From NCBI GenBank assembly GCA_964528765.1, contig CAZGVA010000013.1, forward strand, positions 1-24,274: a stretch of 24,274 nt of DNA, written 5' to 3'. Shown piece by piece: positions 14,576-22,641 of this stretch. The DNA comes from JABICX01 sp964528765. GTDB lineage: Archaea; Nanobdellota; Nanobdellia; UBA10117; JABICX01. Within the stretch, counting starts at the first letter, position 1; each line of letters starts with the position of its first letter. A program made the position numbers and the translations under genes. Below the pieces are notes generated by a model. It was not told where the DNA came from. It worked only from the letters and a program-made list of their open reading frames with translations, and ran no database searches.

Positions 14576-14585
14576 GTTTATAAAG
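14576..14585 (-). promoter_or_regulatory. TATA-like box of the rpl1-rpl10-rpl12 operon
   Basis: On the minus strand CTTTATAAAC, centred near 14580, predicts transcription from about 14555. That is 68 nt before the rpl1 ATG and right at the start of the structured leader. The remaining 14586-14614, between here and the herA stop, shows nothing I can assign. Confidence 0.6.
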
Positions 14586-14614
14586 ATTTCTCTAGACATA
14601 TAATTGCATACTTA

Positions 14615-16726
14615 TTAGATTTTAAGTGAATATGTTAGGCCATCGATTATTTTTTCACCAGAAGTAGTTTCTACTTTAAAAAACGGTAACCAACACTGTT
14701 TTTTGGAGTTTATGCGAATGCTAAAAATATTTAGAAATGTCTGAATTTGTGATTCTTTAACTTTAATTTCTTGTTTAGTTGATGCTGGAATATCCAGATA
14801 TTTCGGTTTTTCTGGGAAAGATACGCGTTGAAAATTGGCTAGCATTTCAGAGTTGCTTAATATTTGATTTCCGGAAACATTGAGCAAATTCATTCGAGCA
14901 AGTGAATTTACTATTCCCGCTACTTGACTAAACCCTAAACCGGTTTTAGCAAAAAGCTCTGAAATCGTTGTCTGTTCCAAAGTACCTGCTAATTCAAGTA
15001 TTTGTTTTTGAATTGGTGATAAGTTCGTCACATTTGTTGGAATTCGAATAGTTGTTAATTTATCAGTTAGTGAAAATATTTGTAAATTATGTAAGTCAAA
15101 AAGTATATCAAATGTATTATTTTTAGATGAACAGTTGGCAAGTAAGCATGGACGTAATATAATTGATATGTTTTTTATTTCAGATTTTTCTAAAGTTTTA
15201 ATTTCTTTAAGACCTATTTTTGGTTCAATAATATATGCGGATTTTTTAACGATGTTTTTAGGTTTTTTAACGGTTTCAGTAGCGGTTCTTGCAGGTATGT
15301 TTTCTTGTTTATTTGGTTTATACTCGGAGATTGGTTTATTTAAATCAAAAGTTTTAGCACGGCCTCCATGTTGGCTTCGTCTGACTCGAATATCAACAAA
15401 AATCGGATAATCTGTTGCTCCAATTAATAATGCTTTTCCTACAGGGAGATTTTTGATTTCTCTTTCAGTTTCAGTAGTTATTCCTTCAAAAGAATTTGAA
15501 ATTGCTTTCAAATCACCTGGATTTGAAACTTGCATTGCAATTTGACTTGTACATTGACTTAGAACCGATTTATCGACTCTTGCAGGTCTTTGTGTTATTA
15601 TGCATATGCCTAATCCAAATTTTCTACCTTCGGCAGCAATTGTCCTTATTATTGCAGAGGATTTAGCTTCACCGTATCCTCTTTCTGGACAAAAATTGTG
15701 AGCTTCTTCTATAATTAAAAAGAACGGTGGAATTTCATCTAATTTCCTTTTTTCAAATAATTCGGTTAATAATGATTTCACGGCAATTTGTTGTAATTCT
15801 GGTGGCGAACCTTTTAGATTTACAATTGATAGACGATTTGGTCTGACTAACGTATTTACGGGTGTTGGACTAAATGAAAATAGATTTGTTTTAATTAGTT
15901 GTTGCATGCCAGATAATATATTCCATTTAGCATTAGATTCAAGTATATTTAATTCATCTACAACATCTTGAAAACTTATTTTGGACTTAGTTTCTTGGAT
16001 TTGGTTGATTGTATTATGTACCAATCCCGTTTGACCTGAAGATAACTTAAATGGCATTGCATTAATTATTCCATAAGCATCTTGTGGAACTTCTAATTTT
16101 AACTGAGTTGCTTCTTTATTTATAGCAGTATTTATGGTGAATTCTTTTACCATATTTGCAAAACCTTTTGAACTGATATTATATGTTTTGAAGAATTTTT
16201 GATCATCTTCATTTGTATTTGGGTATTTAATATCAGAATATTCGCCATGTGGATCAATAATTACACAAGGTATACCATAGTTTGCTAATTCTTCTAATAA
16301 AACACCTATTGTGTAAGATTTACCACCACCACTTTTAGCAAGCACCGCTAAATGTTTTGTAACTAATTTTTTTGGGTCAATATATGCTTTCAAATTGTCC
16401 TTACCTTCTAAAAATCCAAGATAAATTCCTTCTTTTTTTATTCCAATAATATTTGCTATGTAATAATCAGTAGCAGGGAATATTTGTGTTCCTGGAGCTA
16501 AAGGTGTTCGTGGTTTTCGTAATAATCCGCGTTCGTTTCTGTAACCAACTATTGCGCAAATTGCCACAGTGTGTTGACCACCTTCGATTTCAAGAACTTG
16601 TGATAATACTGGACCAACGTCAGGATGGTTGGCTGCGATATAGTCCCATTTTTTGACAGGATTTTCTACTTTAAACCTAAATTCATGAGTAGTCGTTCTA
16701 CCATAAATAGTTCCTAAATGCTTCAT
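14615..16726 (-). CDS. herA: HerA-family ATPase/translocase with long C-terminal extension
   Basis: Hexameric DNA-pumping ATPase of the HerA/FtsK superfamily, 703 residues. The N-terminal HAS-type barrel spans about 1-110. The motor has Walker A AKSGGGKS (130-137), FFLIIEEAH as Walker B (335-343) and ITQRPARVD (377-385), which includes candidate arginine-finger positions. HerA proteins are usually about 500-600 residues. Here about 240 extra residues follow the motor from near 460, including a probable winged helix (LSPIQKQILELAGTLEQTTI and on, about 565-620). HerA normally works with the nuclease NurA and with Mre11-Rad50 in end resection; none of those genes is in the window. It lies 23 bp after the 16750-17292 gene on the same strand. 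Confidence 0.9.
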   Translation of the reverse strand: MKHLGTIYGRTTTHEFRFKVENPVKKWDYIAANHPDVGPVLSQVLEIEGGQHTVAICAIVGYRNERGLLRKPRTPLAPGTQIFPATDYYIANIIGIKKEGIYLGFLEGKDNLKAYIDPKKLVTKHLAVLAKSGGGKSYTIGVLLEELANYGIPCVIIDPHGEYSDIKYPNTNEDDQKFFKTYNISSKGFANMVKEFTINTAINKEATQLKLEVPQDAYGIINAMPFKLSSGQTGLVHNTINQIQETKSKISFQDVVDELNILESNAKWNILSGMQQLIKTNLFSFSPTPVNTLVRPNRLSIVNLKGSPPELQQIAVKSLLTELFEKRKLDEIPPFFLIIEEAHNFCPERGYGEAKSSAIIRTIAAEGRKFGLGICIITQRPARVDKSVLSQCTSQIAMQVSNPGDLKAISNSFEGITTETEREIKNLPVGKALLIGATDYPIFVDIRVRRSQHGGRAKTFDLNKPISEYKPNKQENIPARTATETVKKPKNIVKKSAYIIEPKIGLKEIKTLEKSEIKNISIILRPCLLANCSSKNNTFDILFDLHNLQIFSLTDKLTTIRIPTNVTNLSPIQKQILELAGTLEQTTISELFAKTGLGFSQVAGIVNSLARMNLLNVSGNQILSNSEMLANFQRVSFPEKPKYLDIPASTKQEIKVKESQIQTFLNIFSIRINSKKQCWLPFFKVETTSGEKIIDGLTYSLKI

Positions 16727-16749
16727 ATTAATATTCAGGATATTGTTTT

Positions 16750-17292
16750 TTAAGAAATTATAGTTTCGGGGATATACATTGAGATGATAGCATATGCTTT
16801 ATCAAAATATTTTTCACAAACATCCCAGTTATTTTTATCATGCCCTTTTGTACATGCTTTTAACATATAATAAACCGCAGATGTAACTTCTTTATTTTCG
16901 GGATTAGCATCCATTAATATTGCGCACTCTTTTCGAAGACCTTTTTCAACACCTTCCCAATTTTTTTGTCTATAAGCTAACCACCAATCAACTTTATTTG
17001 CGCCAAATTCGCGTCCTTTTTTATTTCCGATTAAATATATGCCTGCTGTTTCAAGTGAGTGCGTTAAATTGGCTAAATGTATATCGGATTTAGTGGGATC
17101 GTATGTTCGTTCTAATTTATCTGCATTTAAAAAACCCATACTATAGTTTCTGCCAAAATTTGCTGCGTCTTCTTTTGTAATATTCGGAATAAGTGCAAGA
17201 GCAAATTTTTTCCCAAAAGCTTCAATATATGCATAATTTTTTTCGTCGTGATACTCTAATATTTTTCTTTCTAAGAGCCCTTTTGATACCAT
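16750..17292 (-). CDS. Hypothetical helical protein between kae1 and herA
   Basis: A 180-residue protein I do not recognise. It is probably all-helical, with paired-helix character in the second half (DWWLAYRQKNWEGVEKGL, then SAVYYMLKACTKGH, then WDVCEKYFDKAYAIISM), suggesting a TPR-like solenoid. It has no signal peptide, membrane span or catalytic motif. The gene lies 30 bp after the kae1 stop and 23 bp before herA on the same strand, so the three may share a transcript. A weak T/A-rich box precedes the ATG and no ribosome site is seen. Function cannot be assigned from sequence or from its mixed neighbours. Confidence 0.7.
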   Translation of the reverse strand: MVSKGLLERKILEYHDEKNYAYIEAFGKKFALALIPNITKEDAANFGRNYSMGFLNADKLERTYDPTKSDIHLANLTHSLETAGIYLIGNKKGREFGANKVDWWLAYRQKNWEGVEKGLRKECAILMDANPENKEVTSAVYYMLKACTKGHDKNNWDVCEKYFDKAYAIISMYIPETIIS

Positions 17293-17322
17293 TTTAGTAT
17301 TAAATAAATAGGTTTTTAATGT

Positions 17323-18309
17323 TTATCCATTCCACGTAATATCAATATCATCGGTTCGCCAATTTTGTTTAATTGCAGTTTCACGAATATTTTGTTTTTT
17401 CCCCGCTTTGTATTCTAGAATTCCTTGCCAAGCGATCATTGCACCATTATCACCTGCGAGTTCTTGAGGCACAACTGCGAATTTAACTCCACGTTCTTTA
17501 GACATTGTTTTAAGCATTTTTTGCAATCTTGAATTTGCCGCAACACCACCTGTTAGCAATATTTCTTTTTTGTTGATATGCGCAATTGCTCTTTCAGTTG
17601 CTTCAGTTAATTCAGCAAAAACGGTTTCTTGAGCAGAGAAACACAAATCTTCAATCTTGTATTTTTTAGTATTAATTAACTGTTTAATTTTAGTTTGAAT
17701 TCCAGAAAATGTAAAATCCATTCCCTTAATTGTATAAGGTAATTCAATGTATTTCTTTCCTTTTTTAGCTAGTTTGTCAATTACTGGACCTGCAGGAAAA
17801 CCTAAACCCATTGCTCTGCCAATAACATCAAGAAAGTTTCCAACGCCGATATCCAGAGTTTCTCCAAAGCATCGATATCTGCCAGATGCCTGGGCAAGGA
17901 TTTGTGTGTTAGCTCCCGAAACATAAAGCGTTATTGGATCTTTAAATTCAGACGTTAATTTCCCAATTTCAATATGTGCAACACAGTGATTAACTCCAAT
18001 TACTGGAATTTTAAGTAAGCTAGCCAGTGAGCGAGCTGAAACTGCTCCAACTCTTAAGCAAGCACCTAAGCCAGGACCTTGTGAAAATGAAATTAAATTA
18101 ATATCTGAAAGTTTAACTTTTGCAGATTTCAAAGCTTTTTCTAAAATAAATTGATACATCAAAAGATGATGCTCAACGGCTTTTCTTGGATGGATTCCAC
18201 CTTGTTCTGTTGTGAACGTAGATTTTTCATTAGTTAGAACCTTACCTTTATCATCTACAATACCAATTCCAAGTGTATGTGCTGTTGATTCAATTCCAAG
18301 ACATAGCAT
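17323..18309 (-). CDS. kae1: tRNA N6-threonylcarbamoyltransferase Kae1
   Basis: Catalytic subunit of the KEOPS complex, which transfers threonylcarbamoyl to A37 of ANN-decoding tRNAs. The ASKHA fold runs the full 328 residues: IHPRKAVEHH (39-48), the metal-binding pair in NHCVAHIEIG (His108, His112), LYVSGANTQ (128-136), FTFSGIQTK (199-207), LLTGGVAANSRL (251-262) and the metal-ligand Asp287 in AGDNGAMIAW. In many archaea Kae1 is fused to the kinase Bud32; here the protein ends after the Kae1 domain, and neither Bud32, Pcc1 nor Cgi121 lies beside it. It starts 33 bp after the NrtR-like gene stop and may be read from the same transcript, though no functional link to NAD is implied. Confidence 0.96.
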   Translation of the reverse strand: MLCLGIESTAHTLGIGIVDDKGKVLTNEKSTFTTEQGGIHPRKAVEHHLLMYQFILEKALKSAKVKLSDINLISFSQGPGLGACLRVGAVSARSLASLLKIPVIGVNHCVAHIEIGKLTSEFKDPITLYVSGANTQILAQASGRYRCFGETLDIGVGNFLDVIGRAMGLGFPAGPVIDKLAKKGKKYIELPYTIKGMDFTFSGIQTKIKQLINTKKYKIEDLCFSAQETVFAELTEATERAIAHINKKEILLTGGVAANSRLQKMLKTMSKERGVKFAVVPQELAGDNGAMIAWQGILEYKAGKKQNIRETAIKQNWRTDDIDITWNG

Positions 18310-18342
18310 ATTTATTTTAATAAATTTGATTTAAAATTCTTC

Positions 18343-19044
18343 TTATTTTTCTAATTTTGTCCATTTAAATCCAGGCATAGTTCCTTTTTTACCGCTATCG
18401 GATAATTTGTAAAAACGTGCAGGTCGATGAGGACCTAGTTTGAATTGGCTAGTTGGTTTTAGCAAACCCAATGATAATATTTTTTTTCTGAAATTTCTTT
18501 TATCTAATTTTTCATTAAGAATTGCTTCATATATATTTTGTAAATCGGTTAATGTAAATAATATGGGTAATAATTCTAGACCTACTGCCGTATATTCTAG
18601 TTTGTATTTAAGTCTTTGATGCGCGTATTCAATCATTTTTTTATGATCAAAAGCAACTTCAGGTAAGTCATTAACATCAAACCATTTGATTTCCAGAACC
18701 TTGTCTTTAGCAGGTTTAAATTCTTCTAATTTATCGGAATCAACTAACGCAAAATAAGTTACAGTTAATATTCTAGCACGTGGGTCTCTATTGATTTCAC
18801 CATATGTATATAATTGTTCTAAATATATATTTTTTAATCCAGTATCATCTTCTAACTTTCTTCTAGCGGCATCTTCTAAAGATTCGTCTCTATGTAAAAA
18901 TCCACCCGGAATTGCCCACTGGTTTTTAAATGGTTCTTTAGCTCTTTTAATTAAAAGAACTTTGAGTTTATTTTCTTGAATTGTGAACAAAATAGGATCG
19001 ACTGTAACAAACTGCCTGGGAAAATCAAATATGTCTGGTTTCAT
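18343..19044 (-). CDS. NrtR-like NUDIX transcriptional regulator of NAD metabolism
   Basis: Two-domain protein of 233 residues. The N-terminal NUDIX domain (about 1-150) has a degenerate box at 47-70 (GGFLHRDESLEDAARRKLEDDTGL is its span). The catalytic REUxEE pattern reads R62-K63-L64-E65-D66-D67, so the acidic position after Arg is Lys and the next two are Asp instead of Glu. The C-terminal part (about 155-215: FTLTDLQNIYEAILNEKLDK, NFRKKI, RPARFYKL) matches the winged helix of NrtR, which in bacteria represses NAD genes and responds to ADP-ribose or related ligands. Its place as the last gene after NAD kinase supports the same role here. It has its own TATA-like box overlapping the palindrome GTTATAAC. 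Residual hydrolase activity cannot be excluded. Confidence 0.85.
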   Translation of the reverse strand: MKPDIFDFPRQFVTVDPILFTIQENKLKVLLIKRAKEPFKNQWAIPGGFLHRDESLEDAARRKLEDDTGLKNIYLEQLYTYGEINRDPRARILTVTYFALVDSDKLEEFKPAKDKVLEIKWFDVNDLPEVAFDHKKMIEYAHQRLKYKLEYTAVGLELLPILFTLTDLQNIYEAILNEKLDKRNFRKKILSLGLLKPTSQFKLGPHRPARFYKLSDSGKKGTMPGFKWTKLEK

Positions 19045-19067
19045 TATTCGTGTTTAAGCAACAATAT

Positions 19068-19075
19068 GTTATAAC
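19068..19075 (-). promoter_or_regulatory. TATA-like palindrome upstream of the NrtR-like gene
   Basis: GTTATAAC is centred about 27 nt before the ATG at 19044, so it can act as a TATA box for a leaderless message. It is a perfect 8-bp palindrome, so overlap with an autoregulatory operator is conceivable but not shown. Confidence 0.35.
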
Positions 19076-19077
19076 TT

Positions 19078-19947
19078 TTACCTATGAACTTTGATTAAAT
19101 TTTCTAATTCTGTAATTGTACCTAAGTCTTTATGCATAGCTATTAAATTAATTTCTTGCTTGCGAAGTTGTTTTGTTGAAATTGGTTCGGGATTTATGCG
19201 AATTATTTGATTTGTATTATCGGATTTACTAAATTCGATTGTATCTCCATGTTTTACGTTAATTTTTGCACCATAATCTGTGCAGAGTTTTCCAGCTTCA
19301 CCTTCCCATCCAGCTAAAGTTACCGTTACACGTCTATCTCCTATGTTTGTAGGGAAAATATATCCTGCACGCCCAACTAACGAGCGACTTGGAGCAACTT
19401 GTGCAATCCCGATTGCTTGCGCATCCCATTCCATTATTGGAAAGCTTACTGAATGCGCATATGCTGAAGCACCAAATGGATTACATACAACTAATACATC
19501 TAATTTTGTTAGGTCATTCCATAGATTTCGTTTTTCTTGGAAATCATATACATTAATCGCACATTCAATTGTATTACTGTCTCTTTCTATCCATGCATCT
19601 TGTAAACAATCTCCGACTGTTTTGCCATTTAATTTAACATTTAGTCGAGATACAGTAGATAGAATATATGTTCCCAATTTAATTTGTTCAAGACAGTCTT
19701 CTAATTCATCAATTGAATTATCGGGTAAATAATTAGTAGAACGATTACCCGTTGTTCTGATAAATAATAATTCATCGTTAGGATTTTCTAGCGTAGAATA
19801 TACATGCGTTCCATCGCCACCAACAGATATTGCAATGTTTTTTGTGATTTGATTTTGATATTTATCTATGATTTCTTGCGCTCGTTTAATTTGTGGTCCG
19901 ACTATTTCATCTTCTGCTTTATCTGGCTTATATGTTAATTTAATCAT
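19078..19947 (-). CDS. nadK: ATP-NAD kinase
   Basis: Phosphorylates NAD to NADP. I use ATG 19947 (289 residues): GGGAGGA lies 7 nt upstream, whereas the in-frame GTG at 19953 would overlap that site. The ATP-binding GGDGT is at 43-47, with the essential Asp45. NPFGASAY (156-163) stands where the family has its TPTGSTAY-like substrate loop; here the first Thr is Asn and the third position is Phe, and otherwise the order of motifs is normal. The start overlaps the end of the NMN adenylyltransferase gene by 8 nt, and the ribosome site lies in that gene's last codons, so translation is coupled. This is the final biosynthetic enzyme of the operon. Confidence 0.92.
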   Translation of the reverse strand: MIKLTYKPDKAEDEIVGPQIKRAQEIIDKYQNQITKNIAISVGGDGTHVYSTLENPNDELLFIRTTGNRSTNYLPDNSIDELEDCLEQIKLGTYILSTVSRLNVKLNGKTVGDCLQDAWIERDSNTIECAINVYDFQEKRNLWNDLTKLDVLVVCNPFGASAYAHSVSFPIMEWDAQAIGIAQVAPSRSLVGRAGYIFPTNIGDRRVTVTLAGWEGEAGKLCTDYGAKINVKHGDTIEFSKSDNTNQIIRINPEPISTKQLRKQEINLIAMHKDLGTITELENLIKVHR

Positions 19948-20887
19948 CTTCACTCCTCCCGAGAAATGTTTTTAATGCTTCTGGATTGGTAAATAAATCT
20001 TTCATTATTAAATCATGATCAAAGGCAAGACCTGTTGGTGGTTTTTCTGGGTTAATTGGAAGTAATAATGTTTCTTTTGCGTCATCGCCGGCTTTTAATG
20101 TGCCTGTTCCGTTTCCAAACATAACTTTGTCTAAATAAGGTCCTCTTGGATCGCGATCTGGATCAGCATAATAGCCACTTGTCCCAAGTATTTCAAAATC
20201 AAGTCCAGTCTCTTCTTTAACTTCTCGTACTATTGCTTGTGTGGGTGTTTGACTAATTTCTACATGCCCACCGGGAATTGCATATTGATTTTTGAATGGT
20301 TCAAATTTTCTTTTAATTAAAACTAAATTTCCGTCATAATTAATAATTCCATCAACAGTTAGTATTGGCGATATTCTTGTTGGAGCATCCATAAAGTATT
20401 TTATTCTACTTATTCCTCCAATGTCTTTTATGATTTGAGCAGTGCTATCGGTTACTAAATGTTCCCAAGATTCATTTGCATATATTCGTTCTCGTACATT
20501 TGTTGCAGACAAATTTCTAGCAAATTCAATTTCTTTTACATCAAAACCTTTGTCTTTGAATAGTTTTCGTACTAAAGCACTTCCTGAATACACACATTCA
20601 AATTCAGGCAAATCTGGCACAATTGAATCAACCCATTTTTTGTTATTACCTACATCATTGATATATGCAAATGTGTAATCTGCAGAATCAATTCCGCATT
20701 CATCCAAACTTGCAGTCAGCATTTTTACTCTTTCATCTTTAGTAAATGGATTTTTACCTGATTGTCCACGATTTATACTACCTAAACCAATTATTGGCGT
20801 ATATCCTTCGTAAACTACTTTTTCAATGACATCCATATGACCTAATGTAGGTGGTTGAAATCTTCCAATAATTAATGCATTAGACAT
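19940..20887 (-). CDS. nadM: Bifunctional NMN adenylyltransferase-NUDIX hydrolase fusion
   Basis: A 315-residue fusion. The N-terminal NadM-type adenylyltransferase (1-165) has GRFQPPTLGH (8-17), the nucleotide-binding loop of archaeal enzymes, and SATNVRERI (127-135) as the second ATP motif; it makes NaAD or NAD from the mononucleotide and ATP. The C-terminal NUDIX domain (about 168-305) has its box at 206-229: the first Glu is Gln213, but catalytic R221-E222-x-x-E225-E226 are intact, so hydrolysis of ADP-ribose or a similar dinucleotide is likely. Such fusions are known in Francisella and Synechocystis. GAGGTGAT lies 5 nt before the ATG, inside nadE, which it overlaps by 8 nt. Confidence 0.93.
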   Translation of the reverse strand: MSNALIIGRFQPPTLGHMDVIEKVVYEGYTPIIGLGSINRGQSGKNPFTKDERVKMLTASLDECGIDSADYTFAYINDVGNNKKWVDSIVPDLPEFECVYSGSALVRKLFKDKGFDVKEIEFARNLSATNVRERIYANESWEHLVTDSTAQIIKDIGGISRIKYFMDAPTRISPILTVDGIINYDGNLVLIKRKFEPFKNQYAIPGGHVEISQTPTQAIVREVKEETGLDFEILGTSGYYADPDRDPRGPYLDKVMFGNGTGTLKAGDDAKETLLLPINPEKPPTGLAFDHDLIMKDLFTNPEALKTFLGRSEDD

Positions 20888-21725
20888 ATTGCATCACCTC
20901 AGGATTTGGCGGTAGATGTCTTTTATGTTCGGATTTAACAACCAATCTTTCGACTTTTTGTATTTGCTGTTCAGAAACTCTTGCATATTTTTTAATTTCG
21001 TTGTTTGAAAATCCAAGTTCTTTGCCAAATAATATTGAATCTAAATCACGATAGGACATACCCATTTCACCTTCATCAGTTTGATTTAGATATAAACCTG
21101 CACTTGGTTGCTTTTCAATAATTTCGTTAGATACGCCAAGGTGTTTAGCAAGTTTTCTAACTTGTGTTTTGTATAATTCTTCTATCGGATTTATATCAAC
21201 ACCGCCATCACCAAATTTAGTAAAATAGCCCGTTAAATTTTCGGATTTATTATCAGTACCTACAACAAGCCCATTTACTTTCCAAGCTTTATCATAAAGT
21301 AAAATCATTCTAAATCTCGCTTTAAGATTTCCATTTGGAGTATTGCCTTCAAAATATCCTGGTGAATTTTCTCTTGCAGAAGTAATTGTATTTTCAATAG
21401 ATATTGTTTCGTAATTAATACCTAGAGTTTCTGCAATTAATTTTCCATGTTTTTCATCTTGAGATGGATTTGAATTTGATGGCATGATTAAACCATATAC
21501 ATTATCTTTACCAAATGCATCGGTTACTAAATGTCCAATAACTGATGAATCAATACCACCACTTAATCCAACAACCGCATTTTTAATGCCAAATCTGGCA
21601 GCGTAGTCAGTAATCCAATTTACAATTTCAAATTTTAGTTCTTCAATTGGCTCTACTATATTGTCAAGTGCTTTAATTGGGTCTTGTATGTAAAGTTCTC
21701 TAATTTCTGCTCTATTTATTTTCAT
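20880..21725 (-). CDS. nadE: NH3-dependent NAD synthetase
   Basis: Converts nicotinate adenine dinucleotide to NAD with ATP and ammonia. The PP-loop SGGIDSS is at 55-61; the NaAD/ATP-binding stretch GTDNKSENLTGYFTKFGDGG and the QTDEGEMGMSYRDLD motif are both present. At 281 residues there is no glutaminase domain, so free ammonia (or a separate amidotransferase) is the nitrogen source. Nicotinamidase in the same operon releases ammonia, which could be reused. The ribosome site GAGGTGA sits 4 nt before the ATG, within the end of the PLP-enzyme gene (14-nt overlap). The overlap with nadM downstream is 8 nt. This is the most securely identified enzyme of the operon. Confidence 0.96.
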   Translation of the reverse strand: MKINRAEIRELYIQDPIKALDNIVEPIEELKFEIVNWITDYAARFGIKNAVVGLSGGIDSSVIGHLVTDAFGKDNVYGLIMPSNSNPSQDEKHGKLIAETLGINYETISIENTITSARENSPGYFEGNTPNGNLKARFRMILLYDKAWKVNGLVVGTDNKSENLTGYFTKFGDGGVDINPIEELYKTQVRKLAKHLGVSNEIIEKQPSAGLYLNQTDEGEMGMSYRDLDSILFGKELGFSNNEIKKYARVSEQQIQKVERLVVKSEHKRHLPPNPEVMQYV

Positions 21726-22641
21726 TTTTCACCTCTGTTTTTAAGAAATAAGGAGTTAAGCAAAATCGGTAAAATTTACCTCGCTTAAACTTCAGCATCT
21801 CATTAGATAGTACATCTTTTGTATTTGCCAAAAGAATAGCATCACTTGGTTTGAGATTTAACTTATATTTTTGATTTATATTTTTGATTATTTTATTTTG
21901 TATCGGTCTGTATCGTCGATATAAATAATCAGGTTCTAGTTCAGATAAAATTTTATCTGCTATAATTAATGAAAAAATACTTTTGAACCATTTGTTTGCT
22001 TCCAAAGTTGGTGATTCGAATCGAGTAAATGTAAACCCAATTCGATAATAATACAATCCAAAAGGTTTACTCATCGAATAAATAACTGCAATTATATTTT
22101 TATGACTAACATCAAATTTATATGCTTTTGTAAGTCCTACATACGTTGCATCGAAAACAACTCGATGTCCGGCATTGCAAATATTGTTTATAAATTCATT
22201 TGGAATAATGTTACCATTTCTTGCAGAAGGATTTGAAATAAACCATACTCCTTTTTTTAATCTAGTTGGATCTTCGTTTTTATCAACGACAAAAACTTTT
22301 AATCCAATGTTTTCAGCATACGCTTTGAAACCTTCATATTCACCTTGTAAAACATATATTCGTGTATCTGCATTTTCAGATTTTAATTGAACAAGTATTT
22401 TGAAAATACCTTCGCTTGCACCATTTGTAACATATCTATATGAAAAGTCTGCTAATTTAGGCATATTTTTTGAATGGAATTTTACAAATTTTTCAACTAT
22501 CGGAACATGAAAGTTATCTAATCCAGGTTTAATCGATTTTAAGAAAATATCATGTGGATATTTTTCTACGATTTTATCAATTATTTCTCGAACTTCGGGA
22601 AAATAATAACAATAAACTACTTTAGTCGCGTCTAATTTCAT
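21712..22641 (-). CDS. Fold-type I PLP-dependent enzyme of unknown substrate in the NAD operon
   Basis: A 309-residue aminotransferase-like protein, shorter than the usual 350-400. It shows NGASEGIF (73-80; cofactor-phosphate region), SNPSARNGNIIP (136-147; Asn137 as in NPxxPTG enzymes), DATYVGL (164-170; Asp164 for the pyridine nitrogen), SMSKPFGL (189-196; Lys192 as Schiff-base lysine) and Arg200 in YYYRIGF, so the cofactor site is complete. The C-terminal substrate-binding Arg is less clear (YRFCLTPYF). It overlaps the radical SAM gene by 4 nt (ATGA) and nadE by 14 nt, so it is embedded in the operon. No PLP step is known in NAD salvage. It may act with the radical SAM enzyme on an amino-acid-derived substrate; activity is unknown. 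Confidence 0.75.
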   Translation of the reverse strand: MKLDATKVVYCYYFPEVREIIDKIVEKYPHDIFLKSIKPGLDNFHVPIVEKFVKFHSKNMPKLADFSYRYVTNGASEGIFKILVQLKSENADTRIYVLQGEYEGFKAYAENIGLKVFVVDKNEDPTRLKKGVWFISNPSARNGNIIPNEFINNICNAGHRVVFDATYVGLTKAYKFDVSHKNIIAVIYSMSKPFGLYYYRIGFTFTRFESPTLEANKWFKSIFSLIIADKILSELEPDYLYRRYRPIQNKIIKNINQKYKLNLKPSDAILLANTKDVLSNEMLKFKRGKFYRFCLTPYFLKTEVKNENK

